From Paenibacillus sp. FSL W8-0186 (GTDB lineage Bacteria > Bacillota > Bacilli > Paenibacillales > Paenibacillaceae), in contig NZ_CP150207.1 of the NCBI RefSeq assembly GCF_037969765.1, forward strand, positions 3,899,001 to 3,963,000: a DNA stretch of 64,000 nucleotides. The letters are read 5' to 3'. The position numbers and the translations under genes were made by a program. Within the stretch, counting starts at the first letter, position 1; each line of letters begins with the position of its first letter. Below, piece by piece: positions 9,001 through 18,076 of this stretch. Under the pieces are notes generated by a model. The model was given only the letters and a program-made list of their open reading frames with translations. It had not been told where the DNA came from and did no database searches.

Positions 9001-10587
9001 CGTCTCGTACCCATTCGTGAACCGGGTCCAGTTCATCAGATCAGCCGACTTGGCCGCCTCGATATGTGAGCCGAATACGTAATATGTGCTGCCATCTTTG
9101 ATGATGGACGGGTCATGAACCGACACCTCGGTAAATGCCGGCTTGCCCCCCGGCTGCGGATTCGGGTTTGGCGATGGTCTGGAAGTTGACGGCGAGCTTG
9201 AACTCGAACCTCCGGGCGTATTTGTACTTCCATTGCCGGGAACCGGAGCTCCCTCCCCTTCACGGACGAGTCTCTGATCGTTTGAATGAATCACTCCTTT
9301 GCCTCTCACCGGAATCGTCTTATTTACATAAATGACGACCTCTTCGATTACGCTGCCTTCGTAAACATTCAGTGCCGCCTGCTGACGAAGAACGAGCTTC
9401 TTCATCAAGCCCTGCAGCAAGCTAAGCTCAGGATTGGACAAGGAACGAACCTCGACCTCAGCGAATTCTCCTGACAGTTGTACCTTCGAGTGCTTCGGCA
9501 AAGCCTCGTCCAATATCACTTGCACGAAGCCTTCGGCCCCGTCCGCCAGCGTCCTTTCCTCCAATTTGGCGCTGGATTGGACAATGATTTGCTGGACACT
9601 TGTATGGCCTTTGGCCGCCAGTCTAATTTGCCCGTTCCGCTTATTTACAACGATTTCACGAATTTCAGAATCGGCCAAGATGACTGTGTTCTCCCCGCCC
9701 CCGTTCGCGTACACCCTGCCCTGTACCTTGACGTTGTCGAGCGTCACTTCTCCCTCGGCAACCCCTTCTGTCAAATACAGATTACCTTGAATCGTTGCAT
9801 CCTTCAGAACAATGCCGCCGCGATGGATGACCGCATTCCGGTACGAGCCGCCCGAATGTGTGCCTTCCTGATTAAAAATTTCGCCGGACAGCTTGCCGAG
9901 CAGAACGAGCGCCTCGGCTCTCGTCACGGGATTGCCGCCTCTAAAAGAATGATCGGGATATCCGCTCGCATAGCCGCCTTCCAGCAGCGCAGCTACCGCC
10001 GGGGCACTCCAGGAAGGAAGCTCCTCCCCATCCTGAAGCTGCACCGCCGTGCCCGATGAGCCGGAGGGCTGCAATGCAAACACCTTCGCCAGTACGACGG
10101 CCGCTTCCTGCCGCGTAATCACTGCGCCTGGGCGTACAGTCCCATCCTCATATCCGCTCAAATAACCGGCTGTAATCGCTTTCTTAATTTCTGAATAATA
10201 AGCATCCTCAGCATGCATATCCTTAAAGGAAATTTCATTCACTGCCGAGAAATTAAATACTTTATTGACCAAGGTCACAAATTCAGCTCTCGTTATCGCC
10301 TGATTTGGCTTAAACGACCCATCGCCATAACCGTGAACCAGCCCTTTCTGAACCCAGTCGGCAAACGGCTTCTCCGCCCAGTGGCCCTTTACGTCGGTTA
10401 TGTCGGTTGTGCTGCTTACAGCGCTTATACCGCCTATACCATTTTTGTCACTAACGCCGTCTATGCTATTTCCGCCGCTGCCCGAACCGGAAAAACTGCC
10501 AGGCTCGGCAAAAGCCGCGGCAGGCATTAGCATGGCCAAAGTCAATATGACGGCCAGCAGCTTATCCCATATACGCTTCACATTCAT
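6091..10587 (-). CDS. Surface-anchored multidomain GH43 endo-arabinanase with SLH and LamG domains
   Basis: About 1498 residues. Order: signal peptide (1-27); three S-layer homology domains (about 62-112, 119-172, 187-236) that should bind the wall; a beta-rich stretch with NAVIHRGGIVLKDATIQGNL-type repeats; a Ser/Pro/Gly linker (448-482); a GH43 catalytic domain from about 483 with Asp492 in VHDPSII, Asp in NAIDATLF and Glu in SGEGPYIIY; a GH43 C-terminal beta domain; an atrophied Ig-like domain; and two LamG-like domains that are near copies of each other. This fits cell-bound cleavage of alpha-1,5-arabinan. ATG 10587 lies only 2 nt after GGGGG; GTG 10581 (third codon) has better spacing. 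It is the last gene of the P1 operon, behind a terminator-like hairpin. Confidence 0.88.
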   Translation of the reverse strand: MNVKRIWDKLLAVILTLAMLMPAAAFAEPGSFSGSGSGGNSIDGVSDKNGIGGISAVSSTTDITDVKGHWAEKPFADWVQKGLVHGYGDGSFKPNQAITRAEFVTLVNKVFNFSAVNEISFKDMHAEDAYYSEIKKAITAGYLSGYEDGTVRPGAVITRQEAAVVLAKVFALQPSGSSGTAVQLQDGEELPSWSAPAVAALLEGGYASGYPDHSFRGGNPVTRAEALVLLGKLSGEIFNQEGTHSGGSYRNAVIHRGGIVLKDATIQGNLYLTEGVAEGEVTLDNVKVQGRVYANGGGENTVILADSEIREIVVNKRNGQIRLAAKGHTSVQQIIVQSSAKLEERTLADGAEGFVQVILDEALPKHSKVQLSGEFAEVEVRSLSNPELSLLQGLMKKLVLRQQAALNVYEGSVIEEVVIYVNKTIPVRGKGVIHSNDQRLVREGEGAPVPGNGSTNTPGGSSSSSPSTSRPSPNPNPQPGGKPAFTEVSVHDPSIIKDGSTYYVFGSHIEAAKSADLMNWTRFTNGYETPGNVIFGDLSANLAGSFAWAGENDSDSKGGFSVWAPDVVWNEHYVNEDGTKGAYMMYYSASSTYIRSAIGYAVSKNIEGPYQYVDTIVYSGFTRNDAYDADSQVNKKWTNTNIQALVDNGILTGSNPNWFNSNGSYNNSMYPNAIDATLFTDSSGRLWMTYGSWSGGIFVLELDPQTGRAMYPGQDGITADGRIIDRYFGTKIAGGYTKSGEGPYIIYDKATGYYFLNVTYGWLGADGGYNMRLFRATEPDGPYVDVAGNNAVLPGNTDNSPYGIKMIGNFLFERQVGEPGTGIGYGYASPGHNSVYYEEESGKYFLLFHTRFPQRGEAHELRVHQMFLNKDGWFVVAPERYAGETIQTANAGDIAGDYKFINHGLAYSGNITHAVNVRLNEDRTITGDVTGSWELRNGHLAAITVDGVTYDGVFVRQWDTALERETMTFTAISSAGETVWGIRQPDKSDEQIVGDVKSALELGDTSRVMTHLTLPTTGARGTVISWQTSDETVITDKGIISPPEVGEANLTATLTATMTKGTATATKTFEIVVVPIDPAYGLVAQYSFEGDLLDTVGNFGAGTVTGNRIDNTGGTITYDEGVKGKAAIFDGNSGIKLPDGLIASDRYSVAMWLNVEQHTQFATSFFGAKANNSWISLVPQSWDNNTMLWSGESWYDATTGSRIRANEWHHVAFTVDRGTVKVFVDGVQKFTGTGFPNVFTDEHGTFGLGVNWWDTPFKGMMDEVRIYDVPITAELVAKLSQEYAPDSGETAAELAAKFSFEDHLLDTAGSFGAGTVIGDMISSPSGGTISYEPGVTGKAAVFDGASGVLLPKGLISGDSYSVTMWVYAEELAPYTPVFFGAQTSDSWISFQPKGHDGVGNSAMLWAGSNWYDAGTGVNTVPREWTHFAFTVNKGHVTVYVNGEEKFTGTGFPDVFLDDQGTFSLGVNWWDAPFKGMIDELHIYKGAITADDVAALAHK
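6100..7345 (-). repeat. Tandem duplication of the LamG-domain coding segment
   Basis: The coding DNA of the two C-terminal LamG-like domains is repeated at a 648-bp offset (216 codons). For example, the stretch starting at 6161 recurs at 6809 with few changes over some 90 bp. Identity at the DNA level implies a recent in-frame duplication or ongoing gene conversion. Confidence 0.8.
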
Positions 10588-10610
10588 TTCCCCCTCTATG
10601 GATTCATGTA

Positions 10611-10669
10611 AATAAAAGGACCGGCAGCGTACTGGATTGACGAATGGCTCCATCTCGCTGTCGGTCCTT
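10611..10669 (-). terminator. Terminator-like hairpin (possible attenuator) between abf2 and SLH-GH43
   Basis: A 14-bp stem with one G-U pair (10616-10629 with 10656-10669) is followed on the minus strand by UUUUAUUUA. It begins 20 bp past the abf2 stop and ends 24 nt before the SLH-GH43 start. No room is left for a separate promoter after it, so the last gene must be reached by read-through or from a promoter inside the hairpin region. Confidence 0.75.
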
Positions 10670-10688
10670 GTTCTTCTTCTGTGAGCTG

Positions 10689-12176
10689 TTACTCTACAGC
10701 AATCGTGACGACGGACATGGCCGGCAGCTTGATCGCCAGCTTATTGCCCTGCACGGCAGCTCCAGTGAATTCCACCGGCTTGACGGCCTCCGGCTGCTCA
10801 AAGGTATTATGGGCATTCATCTTGTCAGCCGTGAGGATCGTTCCCGATACCTTCGCACCGACAGCACCGAGACCGCGAAGCTCAAGGTCGAGCTCGGCAT
10901 CCTGCAGATGATCGATATTGCACAGGCTGATATGGACTTTACCTGCAGCATCTCTGGAAGCGGAGACCGTTACCTGCGGCAGTTTCTCGCCATTGTATTC
11001 GTACTCGCCAAAGGTAGAATCAACGGCCAGCAGCTCGGCATCCTGATGAACCTTGTACATGTCGAACACATGATAGGTCGGCGTCAGGATCATTTTCTCG
11101 CCTTCCGTCAGAATCATCGCCTGCAGCACGTTGACGGTCTGAGCAATGTTCGTCATTTGCACGCGGTCGCAGTGGTTGTGGAAAATATTGAAGTGCAAAC
11201 CGGCCACCAGTGCGTCCCGAATCGTGTTCTGCTGATACAGGAATCCTGGATTCGTTCCCGGCTCCACATCGAACCACGTGCCCCATTCATCGATGATCAT
11301 GCCTACGCGTTTGTCCGGATCGTATTTATCCATGATCGTGCTGTGCTTGCGAATCAATTCGTCCATATGAAGAGCTTTCTTCATCGTCATAAACCACTCG
11401 TCCTCCGGAAAGTCGAGGGCCGATCCTTTGCCCAGCCAGAAGTCCCCCGGAATCGTGTAATAATGCAGGCTTAATCCGTCCATAAGCCAGCCAGCATTCT
11501 TCATTAACACTTCCGTCCAGTTATAATCGTCCACATTCGCCCCGCCGGCGATTTTATAAATTTTGTTGTCCCCGTAATTACGCACATAAGTTTGATAGCG
11601 GCGGTACAAATCAGCGTAATATTCCGGACGCATATTTCCGCCGCAGCCCCAATTCTCATTCCCCACGCCAAAATATTTCAGTTTCCATGGCTCTTCCCGG
11701 CCATTCTCTCGTCTCCAGTTCGCCATGGGGGATTCGCCGTCAAAGGTCATATATTCGACCCATTCCGACATCTCCTGTACCGTTCCGCTGCCCACGTTGC
11801 CGCAAATATACGGCTCGCATTCCAGCAGCTCGCAGAGCAGCAAGAACTCGTGGGTTCCGAAATGATTGTTCTCAACCACACCGCCCCAATGCGTGTTGAC
11901 CATGCGTTTGCGGCTTTCCCTAGGCCCGACGCCGTCCTTCCAATGATATTCGTCGGCGAAGCAGCCTCCCGGCCAGCGCAGCACCGGAACCTTGATCTGC
12001 TTCAGCGCCTGGAGAACGTCATTGCGAATTCCTTTCGTATTGGGGATCGGGGAGTCCTCGCCAACCCAAATCCCCTCGTAGATGCAGCGGCCCAAATGCT
12101 CCGAGAAATGGCCGTAAATATTCTTATTAATAGTTCCTTTGCGGATGTCCGCGTTAACGATCACGACATTGTTCAA
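10689..12176 (-). CDS. abf2: GH51 alpha-L-arabinofuranosidase (Abf2/Xsa type)
   Basis: A 495-residue cytoplasmic exo-enzyme that removes alpha-L-arabinofuranosyl units from arabino-oligosaccharides. It follows Bacillus subtilis Abf2 along its length. The acid/base is Glu174 in [11 protein letters not shown] and the nucleophile Glu297 in [22 protein letters not shown] and [12 protein letters not shown] are family blocks. Start is TTG at 12176, with GGAGGG seven nt upstream and no ATG nearby. It follows a cytoplasmic GH43 by 55 bp in the P1 operon. The other GH51 (abfA) in this window is only distantly similar, so the two are paralogues, not a recent duplication. Confidence 0.92.
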   Translation of the reverse strand: MNNVVIVNADIRKGTINKNIYGHFSEHLGRCIYEGIWVGEDSPIPNTKGIRNDVLQALKQIKVPVLRWPGGCFADEYHWKDGVGPRESRKRMVNTHWGGVVENNHFGTHEFLLLCELLECEPYICGNVGSGTVQEMSEWVEYMTFDGESPMANWRRENGREEPWKLKYFGVGNENWGCGGNMRPEYYADLYRRYQTYVRNYGDNKIYKIAGGANVDDYNWTEVLMKNAGWLMDGLSLHYYTIPGDFWLGKGSALDFPEDEWFMTMKKALHMDELIRKHSTIMDKYDPDKRVGMIIDEWGTWFDVEPGTNPGFLYQQNTIRDALVAGLHFNIFHNHCDRVQMTNIAQTVNVLQAMILTEGEKMILTPTYHVFDMYKVHQDAELLAVDSTFGEYEYNGEKLPQVTVSASRDAAGKVHISLCNIDHLQDAELDLELRGLGAVGAKVSGTILTADKMNAHNTFEQPEAVKPVEFTGAAVQGNKLAIKLPAMSVVTIAVE

Positions 12177-12231
12177 AATGATGCCCTCCAGATGAAAAAT
12201 AATATTTTCCCATTACAAGACAAGCAGCAAA

Positions 12232-13200
12232 TTACCGAGTTCGTTGCGCATCCGGCAGCGGTTCCCCGAAGTTCGGCGTTCCGTCCTCATTCCAATGGAA
12301 GATTTGGGCGCGCGTATGCCGGTTTGGATCATACAGCGGATCCCCTGTAATCTCTTTGTAATTGCGGGCATGATAGACAATGACGTCCCGGCCGTCCTCT
12401 GTAACCGTAAAGCTGTTATGTCCCGGACCATATTGCCCGTGCTCCTCATTCGTCTGGAAGACGGGAACCGGAGATTTGGACCAGGCTTGCGGATCAAGCA
12501 GATCGGCATTTTCGTCTGCACACAACAGTCCCATGCAATAATTGTGATCCGTGGCGCTGGCCGAGTAGCTGATGAATATTTTTCCGTTGCGCTTTAAGAC
12601 CGCTGCTCCTTCATTCACCTTGAAGCCAATGACCTCCCAGTCATATTCCGGGGTTGAGATCATCGTCTGCTCTCCTGTCAGCGTCCACGGATTGCTCATT
12701 TTGGAAATATACATATTCGAGTTGCCGTCAATTTCAGGATCCTTCTGCGCCCACACATAGTACAGATCCCCCCGGTGCTCGAACACGGTCGCGTCCAGGG
12801 CAAAAGATTCCCAGCGGGTGCGAACCTGCCCCTTCTCTACCCAAGTTCCTTCAAGCGGGTTAACTGCACTGTTCTCCAAAACGTACATCCGGTGATCGAA
12901 CAAGCCGTCCTTCGTCTCCGTTGTTCGAGCAGCGGCGAAGTAGATATACCATTTACCCTGAATATAATGAATTTCCGGAGCCCAAATGTTAGCGCTAAGC
13001 GGCCCGGTTTCATACTTTCTCCAAGCCACAACGGGCTCTGCCTCGCCAAGCCCTTGAATCGTTCGGGCTCTGCGCACTTCGATCCGATCGTACTCCGGGA
13101 CAGAAGCCGTAAAGTAGTAATAGCCGTCACTATGCAGGTAAACCCAAGGATCAGCCCGTTGCTCTATAATTGGATTTTTGAATTCATGGTTTGTCATCAT
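12232..13200 (-). CDS. GH43 exo-acting alpha-L-arabinofuranosidase/arabinanase, cytoplasmic
   Basis: A 322-residue single-domain GH43 enzyme without signal peptide. The three catalytic acids are visible: Asp17 in RADPWV (base), Asp136 in FALDATVF and Glu197 in VNEGAAVL (acid). NIWAPEIHYIQGKWYIYFAA is a family hallmark. The RADPWV...TASVPEYDRIE opening is typical of a GH43 group that acts on arabino-oligosaccharides from the chain end; the exact linkage is inferred. Start ATG 13200 has AAGGAG eight nt upstream. It lies between the secreted GH43 gene and abf2 in the same operon, so it likely works on imported oligomers. Confidence 0.85.
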   Translation of the reverse strand: MMTNHEFKNPIIEQRADPWVYLHSDGYYYFTASVPEYDRIEVRRARTIQGLGEAEPVVAWRKYETGPLSANIWAPEIHYIQGKWYIYFAAARTTETKDGLFDHRMYVLENSAVNPLEGTWVEKGQVRTRWESFALDATVFEHRGDLYYVWAQKDPEIDGNSNMYISKMSNPWTLTGEQTMISTPEYDWEVIGFKVNEGAAVLKRNGKIFISYSASATDHNYCMGLLCADENADLLDPQAWSKSPVPVFQTNEEHGQYGPGHNSFTVTEDGRDVIVYHARNYKEITGDPLYDPNRHTRAQIFHWNEDGTPNFGEPLPDAQRTR

Positions 13201-13247
13201 TCTGGTTTCTCCTTTGTGAAATCATTTTGTGTACATCCAGGGCAGGC

Positions 13248-14684
13248 TCAGCTCTCTCGTTGGGCCTTTTGCTTGCCCCAGATTGAAACTCCACGCTCAT
13301 CCAATCCGGTAAATACGAGGGTTTGCCCCCCTTTTTCCCAATCCCATGAAGGAAGCAGCTGCACGCTCGCGCTTTTCCCCTCGCCTTCGGCAACATCGTT
13401 CCATGTCAAAGTCACCGTTCTCCGTCCATCGAATTTCCAGGTCCCTTGTCCCCGGCTGCCTTCCAGCTTCCCTTTGGGGTGAAGGATAAGCTGGTCGGAC
13501 TCGATCAGTCCGTCGATAAACGGATCGATTTCAATCCGTTCCCACGCCCCGGCAATCAGCGCCTCCGGTATGTCCTGCTCCTGCTCTCCGGCATATCTCT
13601 CTGGTGATACGACAGGCCATCCGTCCTCCGTCCACAGAATTTTGCGGATATGAAGATATGACCAATGCTTATCTACCTCTCCGCGGGCATGATGAACGAT
13701 GTAATATTCGTCTCCATCCTTGAGAACGGAATTGTGGCCTGGTGCTATCCAGCCCTCGTCTTCGCCGAACTTATAGCCGCCGAGAATTTTAGTGCCAACC
13801 TCATACTGCGGCTCGAATCCGGTATCTGTCATTTCCCGCCCGTTATAGTCCACATAAGGCCCGGTAATCTTATCTGAACGAGCCACCCGTACGTTATAAT
13901 CCTCGAATAAAGAATCATAGGATACGAACAAATAATATTTGTTTAACTTCTCGTTATAGATGATATAAGGCCCTTCAACTGCCCCGTCCTCCGAAATAGG
14001 ATCACGTGCGGCTATTCTAGTGCCGAATCCTTCCTCGCCAGGCTTCCCTGTCTCCGGATCAAGTTCAATGATGTGAATTCCGCCAAAAAAAGAACCGTAC
14101 ACCATCCACATCCGCCCATCGGCATCCGTAATAATGTTAGGATCGATGGCATTCAGCACATCCTCGCTTCTCGTCTTAAGCACAGCCCCTTGATCTTTCC
14201 ACGGGCCTTCGATGGACTTGGAAGTTGCCATGCCGATCATAGACTGCCTGCTGCCAAACGTGGAAGCCGAATAATAGAGCCGGTACTCATCCCCATGCTT
14301 CACGACATCGGGAGCCCATAAATTGACTGCCCCGCTCCAAGCCCCAGCCTCTTCCGAAATACCCGGCAGCGCATAGCCGACCCATTGCCAGCGGATAAGA
14401 TCCTGGGATTTGCGCACCATGACTCCCGGCTGCGGCTCTCCGCCGACTTTGACGTCCGTAGAAAAGATATAATAGCCGTCTTCCGTCTTGATAATGCCAG
14501 GATCGTGGGCATTGTTGACCGTCCACTTCTCTTCTGCATGAAGAATTGACGTATCATACATCGCCATCTCACCTGGCGAATCGGGAAATATCGGTTGGGG
14601 CGCTCCTTTTCCCGTGCAGCCAACCGCCCCGAGAATCATCAATAGAGACATGCCTGACAGCACCGCCTTTTTAGATATATTCAT
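13248..14684 (-). CDS. GH43 endo-alpha-1,5-L-arabinanase, lipoprotein
   Basis: A 478-residue extracellular lipoprotein. Signal peptide with lipobox LGAVGC (lipidated Cys23). The GH43 five-blade propeller carries Asp61 (AHDPGIIK), Asp181 (NAIDPNII) and Glu237 (VEGPYIIY), and GWIAPGHNSV marks the AbnA/AbnB-type endo-arabinanases. A C-terminal beta domain (about 385-478) ends with GTWKF...FTGLDERGVSIWGKQ. It should cut arabinan at the membrane surface beside the importer encoded just upstream (26 bp gap to the permease). Part of the P1 operon. Confidence 0.88.
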   Translation of the reverse strand: MNISKKAVLSGMSLLMILGAVGCTGKGAPQPIFPDSPGEMAMYDTSILHAEEKWTVNNAHDPGIIKTEDGYYIFSTDVKVGGEPQPGVMVRKSQDLIRWQWVGYALPGISEEAGAWSGAVNLWAPDVVKHGDEYRLYYSASTFGSRQSMIGMATSKSIEGPWKDQGAVLKTRSEDVLNAIDPNIITDADGRMWMVYGSFFGGIHIIELDPETGKPGEEGFGTRIAARDPISEDGAVEGPYIIYNEKLNKYYLFVSYDSLFEDYNVRVARSDKITGPYVDYNGREMTDTGFEPQYEVGTKILGGYKFGEDEGWIAPGHNSVLKDGDEYYIVHHARGEVDKHWSYLHIRKILWTEDGWPVVSPERYAGEQEQDIPEALIAGAWERIEIDPFIDGLIESDQLILHPKGKLEGSRGQGTWKFDGRRTVTLTWNDVAEGEGKSASVQLLPSWDWEKGGQTLVFTGLDERGVSIWGKQKAQRES

Positions 14685-14710
14685 TGCTGCTCACCGCCCT
14701 GCAGACTCGC

Positions 14711-15559
14711 TTATCCTTTCACTCCAGAAATCGCGACCGACTCGATAATTTGCTTCTGGAACACAAGGAAAATGATCAGCACCGGCAGAAGAGCAATAAC
14801 AGAAGCCGCCATAATCAGCGGATAGTCCGTCTGGATCGCATACGTCGCATTAAAGTTCGCTATAACGAGCTGGAGCGTCATTTTTTCCGGCGAATTCAAA
14901 TAAATGATCGGTGCCAGATAATCGTTCCATATGCCCATAAACCATAAGATCAGCTGAGCGGCCACGGCAGGTTTGATTAATGGAAACGTAATGACCGAGA
15001 AGAGCCGGAAATAAGAGCTTCCATCAATTTTTGCCGCCTCAATAACCTCGTTCGGAATGCTGATCAAATACTGCCTCAGGAAGAAAATCATAATAATATT
15101 GCCGAATAAGCCAGGAACGATGAGCGGCAGCAGCGTATCGATCCAGCCCATTTTAGAGAACATCATAAATTGCGGAATCATGACTGCGGGATAAGGGATC
15201 ATCATCGCCGACAGCAGCATGAGAAAAATTTGATTTTTGCCGGGAAATCTGAGCTTCGCGAACGAAAATGCGGCCAGACTGGAGGTAAACGTACCTACGA
15301 CTGTAACTGAAACCGCGATGATAACGCTATTTTGGATCCCGCTAAGCAGCGGACCGGCTTCCCATATTTCCAAGTACTTGCTCCATTGCGGATTACTAGG
15401 GATCCACACCGGAGGCAATGCAAATACGTCCAGTTTCTGTTTGATCGAAGTAGACAGCATCCATAGCAGGGGCGCAATCATAAATACGGCCCCGATCGCC
15501 AATATGATGAAAATAATCGTATTCGTCAGCTTGATTCTAGTCGAATGAGACATATTCAT
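14711..15559 (-). CDS. abnJ: Carbohydrate ABC transporter permease (AraQ/MalG type)
   Basis: A 282-residue inner-membrane permease with six predicted membrane segments. The EAA loop reads EVIEAAKIDGSSYFRLF, the docking site for the ATPase. AAGGAG lies upstream of ATG 15559. It follows its partner permease by 21 bp. The set binding protein-permease-permease followed by arabinanases equals AbnE-AbnF-AbnJ, the arabino-oligosaccharide importer of Geobacillus; the symbol is by that analogy. No ATPase gene is in the operon. Confidence 0.82.
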   Translation of the reverse strand: MNMSHSTRIKLTNTIIFIILAIGAVFMIAPLLWMLSTSIKQKLDVFALPPVWIPSNPQWSKYLEIWEAGPLLSGIQNSVIIAVSVTVVGTFTSSLAAFSFAKLRFPGKNQIFLMLLSAMMIPYPAVMIPQFMMFSKMGWIDTLLPLIVPGLFGNIIMIFFLRQYLISIPNEVIEAAKIDGSSYFRLFSVITFPLIKPAVAAQLILWFMGIWNDYLAPIIYLNSPEKMTLQLVIANFNATYAIQTDYPLIMAASVIALLPVLIIFLVFQKQIIESVAISGVKG

Positions 15560-15580
15560 ATTCTCTCCTTTCCCTCATGC

Positions 15581-16468
15581 TCAAATATCAAAGGATGACT
15601 TCTCGTTCATTTTGAATTGAATCAGGGTCACAATAAATATGAATATGCCCAGAACAACTGCCATGGCGGAGGCATAACCCATTTGCAGGTTGTTGAAAGC
15701 CTTCTGCCAAATATAGAACACGACGGAAGCCGATGAATATTCCGGTCCCCCCGTAGAGGTCATGATGTTGATTTCCGTAAAAATTTGCGACCCGCCGATA
15801 ATATTCGTCACAACGATAAAGAAGGTCACCGGCTTGACCATCGGCCAAGTGATATGGCGGAAGGCCGCGAAGCCGTTGGCTCCGTCCAGTTCAGCCGCTT
15901 CATAATAGGAGCGGGGAACGCTTTGCAGAGCTGCTAAATACAGGAGCATCGTGTAACCAAGGCCTTTCCATACGGTCATCATGATTAGGGCTGGTTTGAC
16001 CGTATGCTTGTTCATCAGCCAGTTTGGCCCTTTAATGCCGAACAGTTCGAGGAATTGGTTCACCAAGCCGTAATCGCCGTTAAAAGCCCAGCTCCACATA
16101 ATCGAAATAGCGGCAAGCGAAGAAATGACCGGAACATAATAAATGACGCGAAACGTCGTCGTTCCTGGTATGCCCCGGTTCAATCCGAGGGCAAGCAGCA
16201 GGGCGAGCACGATGCCGATCGGAATTCCGATCATCATGTAGATGGTATTGAAGCTTGCCTTGTGGAAGAGTTCATCCGTAAACAAATCCTTAAAATTGCT
16301 CAGGCCGATGAAATCCATCTGTCCCAGGCCATCCCAGTCCGTAAACGAACCGTAGAACGAATACGCCACAGGAAACAAGGTAAATAGCAAAAAGCCCAAA
16401 ACCGGGGGAGTTACATACAGCAGTCCGTACATTTTTTCTTTTCGATAGAGATTCGATTTGGTTTTCAT
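15581..16468 (-). CDS. abnF: Carbohydrate ABC transporter permease (AraP/MalF type)
   Basis: A 295-residue permease with six membrane segments and the EAA loop YYEAAELDGANGFAAFRHI. ATG 16468 is chosen because GAGGTG lies six nt upstream and the in-frame GTG three codons earlier overlaps that site. It is separated from the binding-protein gene by 120 bp that hold a strong hairpin. It forms the transmembrane pore with the downstream permease. Confidence 0.82.
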   Translation of the reverse strand: MKTKSNLYRKEKMYGLLYVTPPVLGFLLFTLFPVAYSFYGSFTDWDGLGQMDFIGLSNFKDLFTDELFHKASFNTIYMMIGIPIGIVLALLLALGLNRGIPGTTTFRVIYYVPVISSLAAISIMWSWAFNGDYGLVNQFLELFGIKGPNWLMNKHTVKPALIMMTVWKGLGYTMLLYLAALQSVPRSYYEAAELDGANGFAAFRHITWPMVKPVTFFIVVTNIIGGSQIFTEINIMTSTGGPEYSSASVVFYIWQKAFNNLQMGYASAMAVVLGIFIFIVTLIQFKMNEKSSFDI

Positions 16469-16499
16469 GCGGTTCACCTCTATTTCGGATGCCAGAATG

Positions 16500-16550
16500 A
16501 AAATGATGCTAGCCCCTTTGTATGATAACCTCAGTGACTAACATCATTTT
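16500..16550 (-). promoter_or_regulatory. Intercistronic hairpin between binding protein and permease genes
   Basis: AAAATGATGCTAG (16500-16512) pairs with 16538-16550 with one mismatch. No U run follows it. Such hairpins at a binding-protein/permease junction often protect the upstream mRNA and lower permease expression. Confidence 0.6.
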
Positions 16551-16588
16551 GCATACTGGATTATTACGATGCTAATGTTGCAGAACGG

Positions 16589-17977
16589 TTATTTTTTCTT
16601 CGATTTTTGCTCCTGTTCAATGGCTTTATCCAACAGCTTTTGCATCTTCGGCTGTTCCTGCTTCACATATTCCGCAGCCGTAATTTTGCCATCCAGGACT
16701 GGCTGGATATCCGTAAAGAACAGGTTGTACCATTCGGCATTGTAAGTATAGTGGCCTGGCAGCACTCTGCCGTAATCTCCTACGATGTCCAGGAACTCCT
16801 GTTTGTTGGCTGGTTTCGTCGACGTATCGGCAGCCCATTCCTCCGCCATATCGATCAGGTTCGGAATTTGCACTTTGGCGTTAACCAGCATTTCCATGCC
16901 TTCCTTGGATGCGGTCAAATAGTTGACCAGAGCAACCGCCTCTTCCGGATATTTCGTCTTCTCGGAAACTCCGATTCCAAGCGAGCCTATCCAAGTAGCG
17001 GACTTGCCTGTCGAGCCTGCAGGGTAAGGCATTAGATCATATTCGAATGGGAGCCCTTCGTAAGTACTCATATCCCAAGGTCCTACCGGGAAGAAGGCCA
17101 GCTCGCCTTTCATCCAGCGCTGGTAGGTATCCAAGGTTTGCGCATCTTCGGCGGAAGGCGTAATTTTATGGACGTTTTGCATGTCTGCAAAGAACTGCAG
17201 CGCTTCCACAAATTTCGGATCATCGATCGTGACTTTCGTCTTTGTCTCGTCAATCCAGTCTGCACCATTGCTCCAGACTAGCGACTGCAATACCCAGTTC
17301 ACGTTAAAGCCTGTCCCGTATTGATCGATTTTTCCGTCTCCGTTCGTGTCCTTGGTCAGCTTTTTGTTCACTTCGATAAATTCATCCCAGGTCATCGGGA
17401 CGTCATTGTCAGGCAGCGGGATGCCTTCCTTCTCGAACATCGTCTTGTTATATCCTAAAGCGAACGGCCCAACGTCCTTCGGCATGCCGTAGATATCGCC
17501 TTGTCCGGCCATCTCACCGTCATAGCGGTATAAATCAACGCCGTATTTCCAAATGTTATCAAGATTAATATCGTCGTTATAATTCAGGTATGGCGTAAGG
17601 TTCATCAAAATTCCGCTGTTCACGTAGGCTTTCAAATCGCCGGATTCAAAGTAGAACACGTCAGGCACTTTATTTCCCGTGATGGCCGCTTTCAGCTTCG
17701 TGGCATACTGATCCGCTGCTGTAACGACCATTTTCACTTTTACGCCGGGATGATCCGCTTCAAATTTCTTGACGACTTCCGTATAAGCCTTCTGCTCATC
17801 GGTACCTCCGCGGTACATAAATGTCAGCTCTTTAGTCTCTGAAGATTTGCCGGCATTCCCGTTGCCATTACCGGCTCCTGCCTCACCGTTCCCTTTGCCT
17901 CCGCAGCCTGCCAGCACGGTTGAGAGGATGAGAATGAGCGAAACGAGCGTAAACCAACTTTTTTTCTTGACCACCAT
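16589..17977 (-). CDS. abnE: Sugar ABC transporter substrate-binding lipoprotein (arabino-oligosaccharides)
   Basis: A 462-residue extracellular binding protein of the family 1 solute-binding type. Lipobox LAGC near residue 24, followed by a Gly/Asn-rich tether; then [20 protein letters not shown] and [11 protein letters not shown], typical of these proteins. ATG 17977 is preferred because AGGAGGG lies just upstream, and the longer frame upstream would hide the signal peptide. It is the first gene of the P1 operon, with a leader of about 110 nt. Its ligand is inferred from the arabinanase genes downstream. Confidence 0.85.
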   Translation of the reverse strand: MVVKKKSWFTLVSLILILSTVLAGCGGKGNGEAGAGNGNGNAGKSSETKELTFMYRGGTDEQKAYTEVVKKFEADHPGVKVKMVVTAADQYATKLKAAITGNKVPDVFYFESGDLKAYVNSGILMNLTPYLNYNDDINLDNIWKYGVDLYRYDGEMAGQGDIYGMPKDVGPFALGYNKTMFEKEGIPLPDNDVPMTWDEFIEVNKKLTKDTNGDGKIDQYGTGFNVNWVLQSLVWSNGADWIDETKTKVTIDDPKFVEALQFFADMQNVHKITPSAEDAQTLDTYQRWMKGELAFFPVGPWDMSTYEGLPFEYDLMPYPAGSTGKSATWIGSLGIGVSEKTKYPEEAVALVNYLTASKEGMEMLVNAKVQIPNLIDMAEEWAADTSTKPANKQEFLDIVGDYGRVLPGHYTYNAEWYNLFFTDIQPVLDGKITAAEYVKQEQPKMQKLLDKAIEQEQKSKKK

Positions 17978-18040
17978 AAACCCTCCTAATGAATATTGAT
18001 TTAACATTGCATGAAATAGAAATGTTGTGCCTACGTATTC

Positions 18041-18064
18041 TTCAATCATATGTAAAACTATTTC
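18041..18064 (-). promoter_or_regulatory. Leader element of P1, position-locked with P2 and P3
   Basis: This 24-bp stretch matches 17 positions of the element at 23494 (P2). In all three units the TTCAAT core starts exactly 55 bp from the left edge of the -10 box, inside the transcribed leader. It may be an operator or an RNA element. Confidence 0.5.
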
Positions 18065-18076
18065 TAAATAATTGAA

